Source of the DNA: Spinacia oleracea
Lineage: Eukaryota > Streptophyta > Magnoliopsida > Caryophyllales > Amaranthaceae
Length of the DNA stretch: 64,000 bases
Reading direction: 5' to 3'
Assembly (NCBI RefSeq): GCF_020520425.1
Contig: NC_079491.1
Location: 2,852,001 to 2,916,000, forward strand
Shown here: positions 22,556 to 34,330 of the stretch, piece after piece
Numbering within the stretch: the stretch's first letter is position 1
Layout of the letters: every line of letters starts with the position of its first letter
Notes under the pieces: generated by a model
Databases searched by the model: none
The model's input: only the letters and a program-made list of their open reading frames with translations
Told to the model about the DNA's origin: nothing
Made by a program: the position numbers and the translations under genes

Positions 22556-22716
22556 GTTCTCACTGCTTTCGGCAAGTGGACTAACATCGCGCGTGAGCTT
22601 GTATGGGTACCTCGATGGGTTGCATCCTTCTCATTCGAGGTTTTTCCCATAATCAAAGCTCGAAATCGAGACCTTGATTAAAGAACAAGAGACTCTTAAC
22701 CACTCATGCTAACCTC
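22556..22716 (-). mobile_element. Second tRNA-derived SINE (minus strand)
   Basis: On the minus strand the unit starts TTGGAGGTTAGCATGAGTGG (box A like) followed by GGTCTCGATTTCGAGC (box B like), then TTTTTCCCATAATC-complement sequence and an end near AGCAGTGAGAACTCC. The order and spacing fit a tRNA-derived SINE of a different family from 21871-22038. Target duplication not identified. Confidence 0.6.
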
Positions 22717-23093
22717 CAATGGTGCACAAAACTATTATTTGAACAATAAAATTACGGTATTAATATTTTGTTAGGACCCACCAAACTTCAAAGCCCTGAA
22801 AGACCTTTTCGCAGGGCAAGTTCCAACTAAATTTTAAGAGTTTTCATTATGCATAAGGGGCCCTTCACCGACGGTTTTTCTCGGCCCCCGAAAATGTCAG
22901 GACCGATCATGTACCCTAGTACCACCAATGTATCTTGGGGTATGATGAATCTCCACCATAATCCAATCTTGGCTCAAAGGATGAGCTAAAATCATTGATA
23001 ACATATGCCTAAGTTACAAGGGATTCTTACTATCTCAAGCATAAATATGAAGGACTCCAACGACTCAGTGTTTAGAGTTGTAATCAAAATATC

Positions 23094-23340
23094 TTGACCT
23101 TATCAAATAGCGGGCCAAACCGGGCCAAGTTTAGGATTTTTTTAAAAAATCCCACTAGGTCGGACCTGGCCAAACTTCGGCCAAAAAATTCTGCCTGGAA
23201 TCCGCTATTTTGGGCCAAAAACAACGGATTTTCGAACCGGCCCAAATTTATAGCTAATGTTGGGCTTTTGAGTTGCCCAAAACCCAACCAAATAATTAAA
23301 ATTGTGGGCCGGGCCTTTAAAGACATCACATCTTCCCGAA
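23094..23340. repeat. GGCC-rich dispersed repeat, inverted copy
   Basis: Contains GGGCTTTTGAGTTGCCCAAA and AAATTTATAGCTAATGTTGG, the reverse of the copies at 1890-2098 and 2570-2775. Open frames on both strands reflect composition only. Confidence 0.5.
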
Positions 23341-23373
23341 GAAAGGGACCAGAAACAGTTACATCATCATACT

Positions 23374-23935
23374 TTGGCAAGTCTTGACTCCTATATTAGA
23401 GTCTTCCTCCAAAGTAGAAATATGCAATGGTGTATCTCATGATAAATCGACATCTTACTCACAAATCGATATTGATGATACATTTCACACAAACATACTA
23501 TGTTACACGGATCTTCATTTTACCTCAAATACTCGTATCAGATTTTCGACACTCTGATATGGGTATGCACACTTGGACACTTCATTTTGGGCCATAATCG
23601 TGCAACTTTCACAAAATAACTGTGTAACAATTGAACACGTACCACATAATATGGGTATCTGAATCCAGGATAACATAGCAAACATCTTGTGTAAACCATT
23701 AAACATGAATTTCTTCCCAGAAATGTATCATTATAAAACCCTAATCAAACACTACATCGAACTAGACAAATCGAACAATCAATTCTCAAATTTTGATCCA
23801 TAGTACTAACACTAAAAAGCCGAAACCCTAGAATTATTTCCATAGAAGATCAACAAGCATGAAAATCAAACAATAAACCCTAATAGTAATTAAATTAAAA
23901 TTTACTTCCAAAATTAGCATTTGCAAACAGGTTAA
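23374..23935 (-). pseudogene. Inverted fragment of ankyrin-TPR gene 2 (exon 3 end, intron 3, partial exon 4)
   Basis: Read on the minus strand, this begins with the end of exon 3 (GCAAATGCTAATTTTGGAAG). It continues through the whole of intron 3 (CCCTAATAGGG..., ATGGAAATAATTCTAGGGTT) including a diverged copy of the repeat at 5036-5333, and ends with exon 4 sequence (GAGATACACCATTGCATATT, CTACTTTGGAGGAAGACTCT). The middle of exon 4 is missing. Retained introns mean the copy was made from DNA. Non-functional. Confidence 0.85.
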
Positions 23936-23989
23936 ACCATTAGGGAGGATCAACCTAACTCATCCTTTTAGATGTTAAGGGAAATGGAG

Positions 23990-24810
23990 GGTCAAATTTA
24001 GAAAACTCGATCTTTTGATAGTCAATATGTGCCTCTTGTACGTAGTTGTAGCCTTAGGTTAGTACTGTAATATAGTCTACTTAGTTTGATCCAAGATTTG
24101 AGCACTTTTATTTTCTCTATCTTGAAAGAACAATGATATGTTTTTTATCGTATCAATTTTGCAAAGCAAGTTTTAGTGTGATTACGGTTGTAAACGAGTC
24201 GAGTCGAGTACTAGCTGAGTTTAATAAGAATTGTTAGTGTTCAGCTTTGAAAAAATATTGTTCGGGCTTGACTCATTAAGGATTTGGTTTGTTTGAGGTT
24301 TGCCCACGAACACGCTTGTTTGCATTTCGATTTTGACCTCGATTCCTCGAGCTTGGACGAGTTTAAATCGAGCTTGATAAAATAAATGAGCCTTAAAACC
24401 CAACTTTTACATGTAACGAATTTTTTGATATCATTTAAAAGATATAGAAAGAAATTAAAATAGCTTTAAATGTCATATTTCGAGATATCAAGATTCAAAA
24501 TTCATGTATTAGAGAATAGAGACCGTAAAGTTAACTATGGTGCAATATGTAAGGAACAAATGAATTTTTTGCTTATTGAGCTTGAACGAGTTTTAATGAT
24601 TCTTGAACATATTATTCTTACAAAATAACTTAAGCGAGTTGTTCATGAACATTAACGAGTTGAACATAAAGTTGTTCGATCTTGACTCGTTTACTTAACG
24701 AGCTTAGATGTTTTTGTTCAAACTTGTTTATTAATCTATCATATGAGCTTTGACCAAACTTATTCACGATAAGTTCACGAACCTAGCTAACAGCTCGACC
24801 ATTTGCTCCC
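23990..24810. repeat. Duplicated block: gene 2 3' flank plus CGAGCTTG repeat, copy 2
   Basis: Begins AGAAAACTCGATCTTTTGAT and AATATGTGCCTCTTGTACGT, matching the sequence after the tandem 3' UTR of gene 2 (about 8955-9060). It then runs into the CGAGCTTG repeat (TTGTTCGGGCTTGACTCATT, TTGCCCACGAACACGCTTG) and ends near ACAGCTCGACCATTTGCTCC. The adjacent gene fragment at 23374-23935 is in the opposite orientation, so this area is a composite. From 24811 to 25600 there is no gene that I can see. Confidence 0.65.
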
Positions 24811-25742
24811 TAAGTGTGATATAGATATCTAAGTATTATAAAACAGAGGTAGTATTAAGATACAGAGTAATTGCTAACATTATTGGTATGACTTGAAATA
24901 GAGGTCTTCAAATAGTATTACTAATAGGTTGTACTGTAATCTAGTCGTTCAGTTAGTTTGATCCAAGATTTGAGTACTTTTATTTTCTCTATCTTGATTT
25001 TGTGACTAGTAACCCGATTTTATTTGAACTCAAGTAATAGGTCAAAATTCAATCGAACCCGTTTTTGACCCGACCGATTAAAAATAATTGTATCTATAGT
25101 AATAGATGAGATTATGAGGAGTTTTAAGTATAGTAAACGTGTTGTTATAACTATTGTTGGGTGTAATATAATTTTAATTTGAATTATACGCCATTTTAGA
25201 GTTGAATTTGACTAAATATAAACTCGTGTGAGAAAATTTGTTAATTGTGTCCATATTTTGTATATTATTACCTATAATGAAAATATAATACTCGTCTTGA
25301 TATCTCTCACCCCGTTGGGTCGACCTGAACTCGAAAGTTTCGAGTCTTGAACAAACATTTATAAACCCGAAATTAATTTTTTTTATAACCAGGCCAACCC
25401 GAATTAACCCAAACCCCAAATTAATACGAAGTATTTTTCTTACAACTCGACCCGACTGGCCCGTTTGACAGGTCTAACTCTAGATACACTCAATCAAGCT
25501 GTGGCCTATGGGCCTATGGTGGAACTATAGAGAGTCCGGTGGGTCACATGACCCAACGAATAAAAAAAAAAGGGGAAGTAATTAAACCTTTTTTTTAAAA
25601 AAAATCGCCCAAAATGTACAATGTACAGACCCGAAAGAGTGAAAACGTCATTCAAACCAATTTCGCGTAACACCTTACTCCTCTCCTCTCTTGCTCCCCA
25701 TAGCGCCGCCCAGGCTGCCACTTGCCCAGCCATCTGCCGTCA

Positions 25743-25917
25743 CTGGTTCACCGTCACCGGCCCTCAGGTCCACCACCGTAACCGGATTACAGGTCCACCA
25801 CCGTAACCGGATTACAGGTCCACCGCCGTCACCGGCTTATAGGTCCACCACCGTCACCGGATTACAGGTTCACCACCGTCACCGGATTACAGGTTCACCA
25901 CCGTCACCAGCTCCGGG
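25743..25917 (+). repeat. 25-bp minisatellite in the probable 5' UTR of the CRM gene
   Basis: About six to seven head-to-tail copies of a unit such as CCACCACCGTAACCGGATTA, differing at a few bases. The region up to a possible donor at AGCGATCCAG|GTACAT (about 26048) is GC-rich and may be a non-coding first exon. A frame reads through the array (about 25691-25972) but its composition and repeats suggest it is untranslated. Confidence 0.7.
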
Positions 25918-26653
25918 GATCACCTCACCGCGCGTCCACTATGACGTAGTCAACGATAAGCTGAACTGCTGAAGATCCGCCGGACCGCCACTCACCAACT
26001 CCGCCGCCGTCTTACTCTACAAGGAGAAGGAGAGGTTCAGCGATCCAGGTACATTTTTATTGGTTTTAAAATTGAATTTTAATTTCTAATTCATGATTAA
26101 TTGTTTGGTTAGACTAGTTTACCTGTTTTAATTCGGTGGGACTAGTATTATTGAATCTGTTGCTAACACATTAATGAATGATGACTGGTGTGTTGGAGTT
26201 CTTTGTTAGGTTTTGAGTAGAGGTTCAAGCTGAGTAAAATTACAGAATCAAAAGTTTTTCAATCATTGAATCATATATTCTATACATGATCTTGTTAATA
26301 TTCAGCTCATAATTTTTAGAAGAATATGCCTCTTAATATTCCGCTCATAAGTTTTAGACTGAAACTATTTGGTTTATCATTCAATACTAAAGGGTTTTTG
26401 TTTGATTAATTTGGTGATAAAAAATGTCCGGTATACATTAGTTAATAAAAGATGTTTCCCATGGATGATGTTATAGATCGATATCAAAACATAAAAACTC
26501 GTACACAACAATTGTAATAATGTTGTAGATATTTGATTTGTATATGTACTTTTGGGACGAATTTTATTTTTACTTACTTTTATATATGTATTGTGTGTTT
26601 TTATATTGATTATTCCTGGATACGCCATTGCCAGCAAGTCTACCACAAGAGAA

Positions 26654-29600
26654 ATGCGGAGGGCGGCGCTTTCCTCCGCTTCATCGTCAATCTGCTTCCT
26701 CATCCGAAGCACTTCTTTTCAAAATGGTCTTCTCCCTTTTCGCCCCAACTCTCCCTTTCTTCATACACCCTGGTACCCTCTCTCTCTTCCTCTCTTCGTG
26801 TATACTTGTATTTGTGTATGAAATCTCTTATTGTTTGGTGCAGTTTTTCTTAATTGATTTTTATGAAGTTTCATTAGCATTTGATTACCCAAATTAATCA
26901 AAATTTTCGCTGTTTCAGTGACTTTTTGGGCTCTAATTATGTTATGCAAGTAGTTACTCCAATAACTTGACTTGCAGAAACTAATTTGCTTGTGTATCTT
27001 TGAAATTGATATATACTATAGTATATACTACTACACTATGAAACTTAATTGGTGGGTGATTGTATTGGCTAAATTAGATCATATTGTCTTGTAAATAGAT
27101 AAATTATACTGTCTAGTACTATAGTGTATACTATAGTGTATAGTGTGTATACTACTCCACTATGAAACTTCTTTGGTGGGTGATTGTATTGGCTAAATTG
27201 GATCATCTTGTCTTGTAAATGGGTAAATTATTTTTTGGATGAAAATTGATTGAGATGTTTATTAAGGCGGAGTTTTTATTGGATTATTGACACATGAGTT
27301 CTTCTGATGCCCGTGTAGTTACCGATACCCTCAGTCCTAAAATGCGGTCCGCAGTCATGTATACCTTCTTAAGACGTTTCGTAAAAGTTGTCACCTTTTC
27401 TATAGTGCTAATGATTTGCAATTGGGCTTGTTCCAATACACTTTTGCCTAAATTAAGTGATGAAAACAGAGTTCGAGTTCTCACCAACTACTAAAATTGG
27501 TGTTATAGTGAAACAATTACGAACCTTAACTCATGGGTGGAGGACATGTGATACTAGAGGGTCATGAATCATTATTGTATATGTCTGGACTCTGGAGAAT
27601 GATTTAGGGTGTCACCTATTGTTGCTGTTTATATCATCACCCTATGCTTGGGCAGAAATGTTGGGCGCTGTTTTATAAAATACCTGTTTAACTTATAGTG
27701 CACCCTATGTTGCTATGTCCATAGGTTTTCTTTTTGTGGGTTTGGGATATGTTTTAACTTGTTGTAGGATGCTTTCGTGGCTTTCTTATTTGTATATTTT
27801 ATAGTAATTATGCTGATGTTTTCATTTTGTACAAGTTTCTCTAGTGGTCTGCCCAAGGATTTCGTCCAAGGTTCTCATTTTCGGCCACTCCTTCGAGTTT
27901 CCTCCATTTCAGGCCATCGGGGCTTCCACAGTAGCCTGTTTTTGGACAGAGCTAATATTGACGGAGATACCTTAAAGAAATCTGAGAGGAGCTTTACTCC
28001 GGAGGATACGTCTACTAAGGTAAAGAGGAAAAAACTAAAGGGAAAGAGAGCAGTTGTAAGGTGGGTAAAGCACTTCAGGTGGAAAAAAAAGAAGGAGCAT
28101 CAAAGGATGACTGCTGAAGAGAAGATCTTATACAAGCTGAATAAGGTCAGCTGCTGCATTCTCTCACTCCTCTCCATCTGAACATTTTCATAGTCACCAC
28201 TTAGGATGTTTTGCGAAGGAAGTATTAAAACTGGTTTAACTAGAAGAATGTTCTTGCATCATGTCACAACTTGCTTCACTTAGGTTTAGAGCGTAGTTTA
28301 TCTGATTGGAAAATATGGGATGCTGAAATGTGCCTCTATTTTAAGAGTCACATCTGACAACTTTTGCATCCGATTACCTAAATACCTAATTACTCCGTTT
28401 TATACTGTTTTTCTGAGCATTGTAATATGCTGCAGCTTAGTAATGTGTGTGTGTAATGACTTCTAAGTATGACTTGTCACATAATTGCCCTATCATTCAG
28501 TTGGTCATTCCTCTTATCATGAGCAAGGCCTTAAGGAGGGAGGGAGTCGGGGAGGATAGGGTTCAGTCTTTCTTAGAGAAAGAAGCTGCCGCTTGATTTC
28601 CTTATGTGCAGACTTTTCTTCAAACATTATGTTTTCATCTAGTTGGTACACATCCGTTGTCAAATCTTTTGAAGGAATATTTATTACTCATATTCTAGCT
28701 CAACCATTACAATATATGTTTGGAAAAAGCACGACAAGTCACGCTAAATTAGTAAAAATTAAGCTTAGGCACGACGGCCCGGCACGAAAGACCGTGGGCC
28801 TGGAGGCCCTGGACCCTGTTTTGAACTTTTCAGTCCGACCCGGCCCTTCATGATGGAGAGTGGGCGTGGCCTGGCCCACATCCATCTTTATATGTTTGTC
28901 CTCCCTGTACCCTCCCCCCACCAAAAACTAGGAAAATAGCTGTTTCTGAGTTAGCTTCCATGCAGGCTCGGAAGAAAGAAGAAAGACTTATTGAGGCACT
29001 GAAGAAGTTAGAGCCGAAAGAGTGGTCGGAGGCAACTCATGATCCTGAGGTATTGACGCCGGAAGAGCATTTTTATTTTTTGAAAATGGGCATCAAGTGC
29101 AAGAATTATGTTCCTGTTGGTAGAAGAGGGATATACCAAGGTGTAATCCTCAACATGCATTTACATTGGAAGAAACACCAAACACTACAAGTAATTGTTA
29201 AGACATTTACTCCTCAAGAAGTGAAAGAGATAGCTACTGAATTAGCAAAATTGACCGGTGGCATTGTACTCGATATTCATGACGAGAATACGATAATCAT
29301 GTACAGGGGAAAGAACTATTCACAACCTCCGGCAGAAATTATGTCACCACGTGTCACCCTTCCTAGGAAGAAGGTAATATTTGCTTTTCTTTATTCGATG
29401 GCGATATATGTTATTGTTATATTTTCATGTTTTCATTACATATCATGAAGGAGAGTGGGCATAAAAAACTGAAAATTAATAAGGGGCTTGTCACTTGTAA
29501 ATTCATCATTTCTCAATGAATAGGAGAATTGTACTCTTAAGGGGTCTATCTTCTACTTATTTGCTTGAACAATCATCTTATTTTGCAGTTATACGTAGGG

Positions 29601-30894
29601 GGGAATTTTACCTCATATCATGGATTTTAATTGTTGGTGGTTGTATAAAAAATTCAAAGGACCTAGTGTAATTATTCTAATTTTTATGTATATTAAAGTA
29701 TAAAATTCAAAGGTGAGGATGCGTAGTAAAGATTTAACCAAAGCTCGGGATACAAGTGAAAATTTAATTTCAATCATGTAGTATTTGGGTTAATCTTTTG
29801 TGAAGTCCACCCCTACAAGTGGTCAGGGGAATAAAGAAATGGCTTGGACTTGCTATATAGTTTTCATTTTGCTAAGAACTTTGTTTTTTTTAGTGTTTGC
29901 CTCATCGTTAAATGCATCCAAAGTTTTACACAACACTGTTTAGCATCTTTTAACTATTCTCAATTTCTCATATATACTCCGTAGTCCGTACATGTGTATA
30001 TAACTTTTATTCCTTTCCACTGAAAGTTTGATGTAATACGTGTTGTATGCTTTCTTGAAACTCTTGGTATTTTGTAAAGCGCCAATACCATGTTGCTCTT
30101 TTGTGTATAATGCAAAAGGGCATTTTAATGCACTATTGTGTAGCAATGACTTGGAAGTATTATCTTTTTGTATCTTTATACCACAAGGGAATTTTAGTTG
30201 TTCAATTCTTGAACATAGAATCACTCTATACCTACATTGAGGAAATTTGATAGAATTTGAAGTATATTTTGGGCATAATTTCATGAATAGATCAGGAGCA
30301 TGCCTCGTAGTCGTAGCTCACCAATAGATGATATTTATTTCGTTGTAGGCATTGGACAAATCTCAATACAGAGATTCCTTGCGGGCTGTCAGAAGATACA
30401 TTCCGAGGCTTGAACAGGAACTTGAGTTGCTCATAGCGCAATTTAAAAACAAAGAGGATAATTCTTCCGAGATAACTGAAAATGCTGCCACGGTATCACC
30501 TGATACTCACAACATTTCTTCTGCTCCCTTACCAAGCTTGGAGTCACCCCCTTCGGATAAGCTAAGAAAATTGATGGATCAATATGATAAAACTGTGGAG
30601 GATGATTCATTTACAGATGCCAGCACGAATTCAGATTCAGAAGATTTATCTGACATTTTTGAGACAGATTCAGATAGTGTGGAAAATGTAGAACAGCCTC
30701 TATATTTGCATGAGTTTGATAAATTTCCTGCGAAGAATACAAACCCAGAAAGTTTTGCGGAAGATCTACGTCAGATGTCATTAGACTCAAAGGAGGCCGA
30801 GCTGTCGAGTGAAGGTGTTGACCTTGCTGACTTTGACGAGGTTGACCAAATCTTTTTGCGAGCAGCTGAACTTTTGAAGAATAAGAGACGATGA
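26654..30894 (+). CDS. CFM9: Single-CRM-domain RNA-binding splicing factor (CFM9-like, mitochondrial)
   Basis: Four exons: 26654-26772, 27836-28145, 28966-29373 and 30349-30894, giving 460 residues. It starts MRRAALSSASSSICFLIRST, an Arg/Ser-rich amphipathic leader typical of mitochondrial import. Next come GSHFRPLLRVSS, GHRGFHSSL, a basic segment (KVKRKKLKGKRAVVRWVKHF) and a coiled Lys/Glu helix. The CRM (CRS1/YhbY) domain lies at about 173-262: LTPEEHFYFLKMGIKCKNYV, then the nucleic-acid-binding loop GRRGIYQGV, then GGIVLDIHDENTIIMYRGKN. The conserved extension ALDKSQYRDSLRAVRRYIPR and an acidic Ser-rich C terminus follow. These match Arabidopsis At3g27550 (CFM9), which aids group II intron splicing in mitochondria; At3g25440 is a close relative, so the ortholog call is tentative. 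Exon 1 and its join (acceptor TACAAG) are the weakest part; exons 2-4 are firm. Confidence 0.87.
27005..27235. repeat. Tandem duplication in intron 1 of the CRM gene
   Basis: ACTATGAAACTTAATTGGTG and GGGTGATTGTATTGGCTAAA followed by GATCATATTGTCTTGTAAAT occur twice about 122 bp apart, with CTATAGTATATACTA palindromic words between the copies. Within an intron; no effect on coding. Confidence 0.75.
28729..28893. repeat. Partial GC-rich element in intron 2 of the CRM gene
   Basis: GCACGACGGCCCGGCACGAA, TTTTGAACTTTTCAGTCCGA and the end GGCCCACATCCATCTTTATA match the family at 3062-3474. Only one terminus is clear. Confidence 0.5.
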
Positions 30895-31195
30895 AGGTAT
30901 GTTGCACAACTAGAAATGGCTCTTTTAACGACGAATCTTTAACGACTGAAGTAAAAAACTAGTTGTTAAAACCGAGAAAGTACAAAAAGTTGAGAAAAGT
31001 AACGCGGGTTATCCAGAACTTTTAAACAAATAAGATAGAACGGATTTTTTGTACTTTTGTTTCGTTGTTAATGCATGTTTAAAGCCGCTAATAAAATTCC
31101 ACCAAACTCTCCAAAACCTAAATGAAAAAACCCTTTGTATTTTCTTTGTAATTTTTGGTTCTCTAGTTCTCTGTTCTTAAGTTCCATGGCGGCGA

Positions 31196-31379
31196 CTAGC
31201 GAGGGCTCTCTTATCATAGATTTGCTGATGGAATTACCTTTCCATTCAGGATTTGTTAAAGGCGGAGGTCCAGGTGGCGGGGGTCGTTTCTGGTTAGGGG
31301 TTACATCTGGAAAGGTGGCGGCATCGAAGAAGGTGATGGGAGCGACGGTGGTGGTAGCTTTATATGGCGGGGAAAATAG
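31196..31379 (+). CDS. Possible first exon of an unidentified gene
   Basis: ATG at 31196 opens a 61-codon frame (MAATSEGSLIIDLLMELPFH, then a Gly-rich run GGGPGGGGRFWLGVTSGKVA) ending at a good donor, AATAG|GTTAGT. Its base composition is far less AT-rich than the flanks. Candidate later exons are weak: about 33806-33870 (SFPTLEQLKSNFAVKFIPSL after a TTGTTCAG acceptor), about 33911-33975 (DSDLAPQCDTTSEEYSFLPY), and about 34930-35060 (ending in a Gln/Asp-rich tail, DTKQEDQDGQDLDLDL). I recognise no family. It may be a real small gene or one carried by the putative transposon. Confidence 0.4.
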
Positions 31380-32409
31380 GTTAGTAAGACGATTTCTGCT
31401 TGAATCTCGCTTTATTCAAGTTACAATCTTAATAGTTCATAGAGATTTTTTTTGTTGAATGTACTTTGTGTAATTGGTTAATTATTAGTCAATTAATCCA
31501 TTATTCTTTTGCAGAGTTCAATTAGTTTTAATAATTTCGGTATGGCTAATTGTTGTTTACATGAATTGAAATTTACAATTGAAGTCCATTCTCATAGAAA
31601 TCAGTTTGCAATTTATCCATTATATATTTTTATTCTGGTCAATTGCAAGACGAACATAGAGATAATAGAACACTATGGTTTCTCAAATCCAGTGGATTTC
31701 AGTTAATTGATCTTTCACAAGACTATTGTTGCTAACCCAAAAATTACTAGTTCTAGAAGGAATATGAAAATATAAGTGTTGGTTCCTAATGTCAGAGCTC
31801 CTAGCTAACATCCATGCCAATTGGCATCCACCAACTATAGGCAGCAATATTGATTGAAAAAGAACACTAAAAGTGTTAATGAACTTACTACATGTGTATA
31901 GCAACTCTGTTACTTTGGTTATATGGACAGAATTTCCTATGATCTTAATTATGGACTTACCTTTTGTTCTTTAGTTTTGTAATTAGTGACATGGTTTAGA
32001 CATACATTGATTCCTCTTGCTTATTCATATTGATGGAGCAGCCAATTTGGAGTTGATTTACCATCCCCTAGTTACTATTTAAACATTTAAATATCGGGTT
32101 GTAATAGATTCTATGCCTAAAACTTGGTTTACATATTATCGAATTCCATTGGAGACCTCGGAGTGATTTTGTATCTATATGGTTGTGTTTCAGGTTTGTT
32201 TGTCCAACTTTTGTTTAGCTACACAATATCTTGAATTTTTACTCTGGATTGCCTATTATTACAGATTTTTGATAGAAAACTGAACATATGCTTACTTAAG
32301 CCCTTTGAAACTGATCATTGATTAACATATTGGAGCTGTTATAATCATTCACTTGTTACTGACTATGAGTAGGCTGCAAGTGATGTATATAATTAGCCTT
32401 TTGTATTTA

Positions 32410-32665
32410 CTCCCTCTGTCCCAAATTATATTCCTGTTTTCTATTTCGGGGGTCCCAGATTTATGGTCCTCTTTCCTTATTTGGACATTACTTTTCCCAC
32501 TTTTCATACACTATATTCCTCTTTTTCACTTTCCATACAATATATTCCTCTTTTTACACTTTCTCATACACTATATTCTACTTTTCCACTTTCCATACAC
32601 TATATTCCACTCCTTAAAACCCGTGTTTTTTGTCAAACAAGACTATTATTTTGGGACGGAGGGAG
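32410..32665. mobile_element. Stowaway-type MITE
   Basis: CTCCCTCTGTCCCAAATTAT and the inverse TTTTGGGACGGAGGGAG, flanked by TA on both sides. The interior has four to five imperfect repeats of about 30 bp containing CACTATATTCCTCTTTTTC-like sequence, unusual for so small an element. Confidence 0.85.
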
Positions 32666-33564
32666 TAGTTTACTTGCACATGCTTGTAAGATTGAGTAAG
32701 ACACAAAAGCTAGCAAGCTTCAGTTTTGCTTCAAAATCTTTCAATAATGGCTACTTGGCACTCCTTGCTCGATTCTTTCACTTATCACTGAGGTTTCTGT
32801 GTGTTCTGTGCATACCACTTTAGGTATTCTCTTTGAGTAGAAAGTAGAATGGTAAGTTGGTCAAAATTAAATATATCCTCTTTGCATTTTGGATTTCTTG
32901 TTGCAATCTCTTTTATCTTATAGTCAAATCTTAATGTCATTATGCAGTAATCCATTGATTGGTTTTTCTATATAAGAACCTTTATAGCTAGAGTTGTAAG
33001 TTTATCCATGACTTATGTAGTTGTAAGCTTTTTCATAATAGGGATTAGGATAATTAGCTTATAGACTTTGATTTGACCAGTGATATGTTTGAATATGTTG
33101 AACTGTTGGTTAGCTTTTGATTGAAGGTTGATCCTTTTCTTGGTATGGATAATGTCTTTCTTAGCATCCCTGAATATTCGATGCCTTTGAGAAACAGTAA
33201 ATGTTTTTGCCTGTGAAAACTTTAGCTTTAAAGGAACCTCATTTTAGGTGGTAAAAAAAAATTGTCCTTATATTTATTTATGAATAAAATTATGAGAGAA
33301 ATTGGCCATTTGTTCACACCAGGTTGCCTGGTTTTAACTGGTCAACAAAAAAAGTCATGATTTTTTGTTGGTTCATTGATGCAGGTTCTTAAACGGTCCG
33401 CTTCAAACTATGTTTAAAGGCTTTGATTAGACATGCATTTCCCATGAATTTCCACTTCCCCCATTTTTTAATGTCAACCAAACAACCCCTTAGGATCTTT
33501 AACTTACCTATAGGTTAAGGGACATTAAAGGACACGTGATGTCATATATAGCTTCTTTATGTTT

Positions 33565-33764
33565 GATAGAATACGCATATATTTTGTAATATACTATTAC
33601 AAAATATATGCGTATTCTATCACACCCCCACAGTCGAAGCGGGAGGTTCGCGAACGCTTAGACTATCCCGGAAATCAGGAAGCTAATTATACGCTAGCAT
33701 AATCTCAGGAAACTAATTATACAATATTGACTGAATATATTACAAAATATATGCGTATTCTGTC
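33565..33764. repeat. 57-bp perfect palindrome and a direct third copy
   Basis: Positions 33565-33591 (GATAGAATACGCATATATTT...) and 33595-33621 are exact 27-bp inverted repeats around a TAC spacer. At 33738-33764 the same 27-mer recurs with one change. Between them is a GC-richer segment with CCACAGTCGAAGCGGGAGGT, which looks like transposon sequence. Could be the footprint of a nested insertion. Confidence 0.75.
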
Positions 33765-34065
33765 AATGTTAATCAGAATTTGTATCTGCTCCTTTCCTTG
33801 TTCAGAGTTTCCCAACTCTTGAACAGTTGAAGAGCAATTTTGCAGTAAAGTTCATCCCGAGCCTTGTAACTGCTTATTTAAAAATGCTTCTATCAAAAAT
33901 GTGATTGCAGATTCGGATTTGGCACCTCAATGTGATACAACTTCAGAAGAGTATAGCTTCTTGCCTTATTTGCAGTGTCAAGTTCTTGAACTAGGTATTC
34001 TGTTTCTGAAATTTTCTTCTCACAATTTATTTTTGGGATTTTTTTTTTTCAGATTTGCCAAATCC

Positions 34066-34330
34066 ATGTCTGAACTTAGACCTGATCAAAAGGCGGGCTG
34101 AGGCCTTAAAAATCTGCCCATTATGTCGGGCCAGGCCAAGCTTTGGGCCGCTTTTGTGTGCCCAAAACCCGCCTTTTCGGGCCATTCGGAGCAGACAAAA
34201 TTTATAACTAAAAGTGTGGTTTTACGTTGCCCAAAACCCCGCCAAATTTTTTATTCAGGTCGGGCCCAGAACCGGGCCTAAATATTCAGCCCAAACCCAC
34301 TTATTTTCGGGCCAGATCAGCAGACTGAAC
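34066..34330. repeat. GGCC-rich dispersed repeat, fourth copy
   Basis: GTGGTTTTACGTTGCCCAAA, ACAAAATTTATAACTAAAAG and repeated GGGCC words match the family at 1890-2098 (opposite orientation, as at 23094-23340). Non-coding. Confidence 0.5.

Noticed and set aside
32353-32823. Plus-strand 156-residue hydrophobic frame resembling a membrane protein
   Set aside because: Most of it is the T-rich Stowaway MITE at 32410-32665; hydrophobicity comes from TTC/TTT codons.
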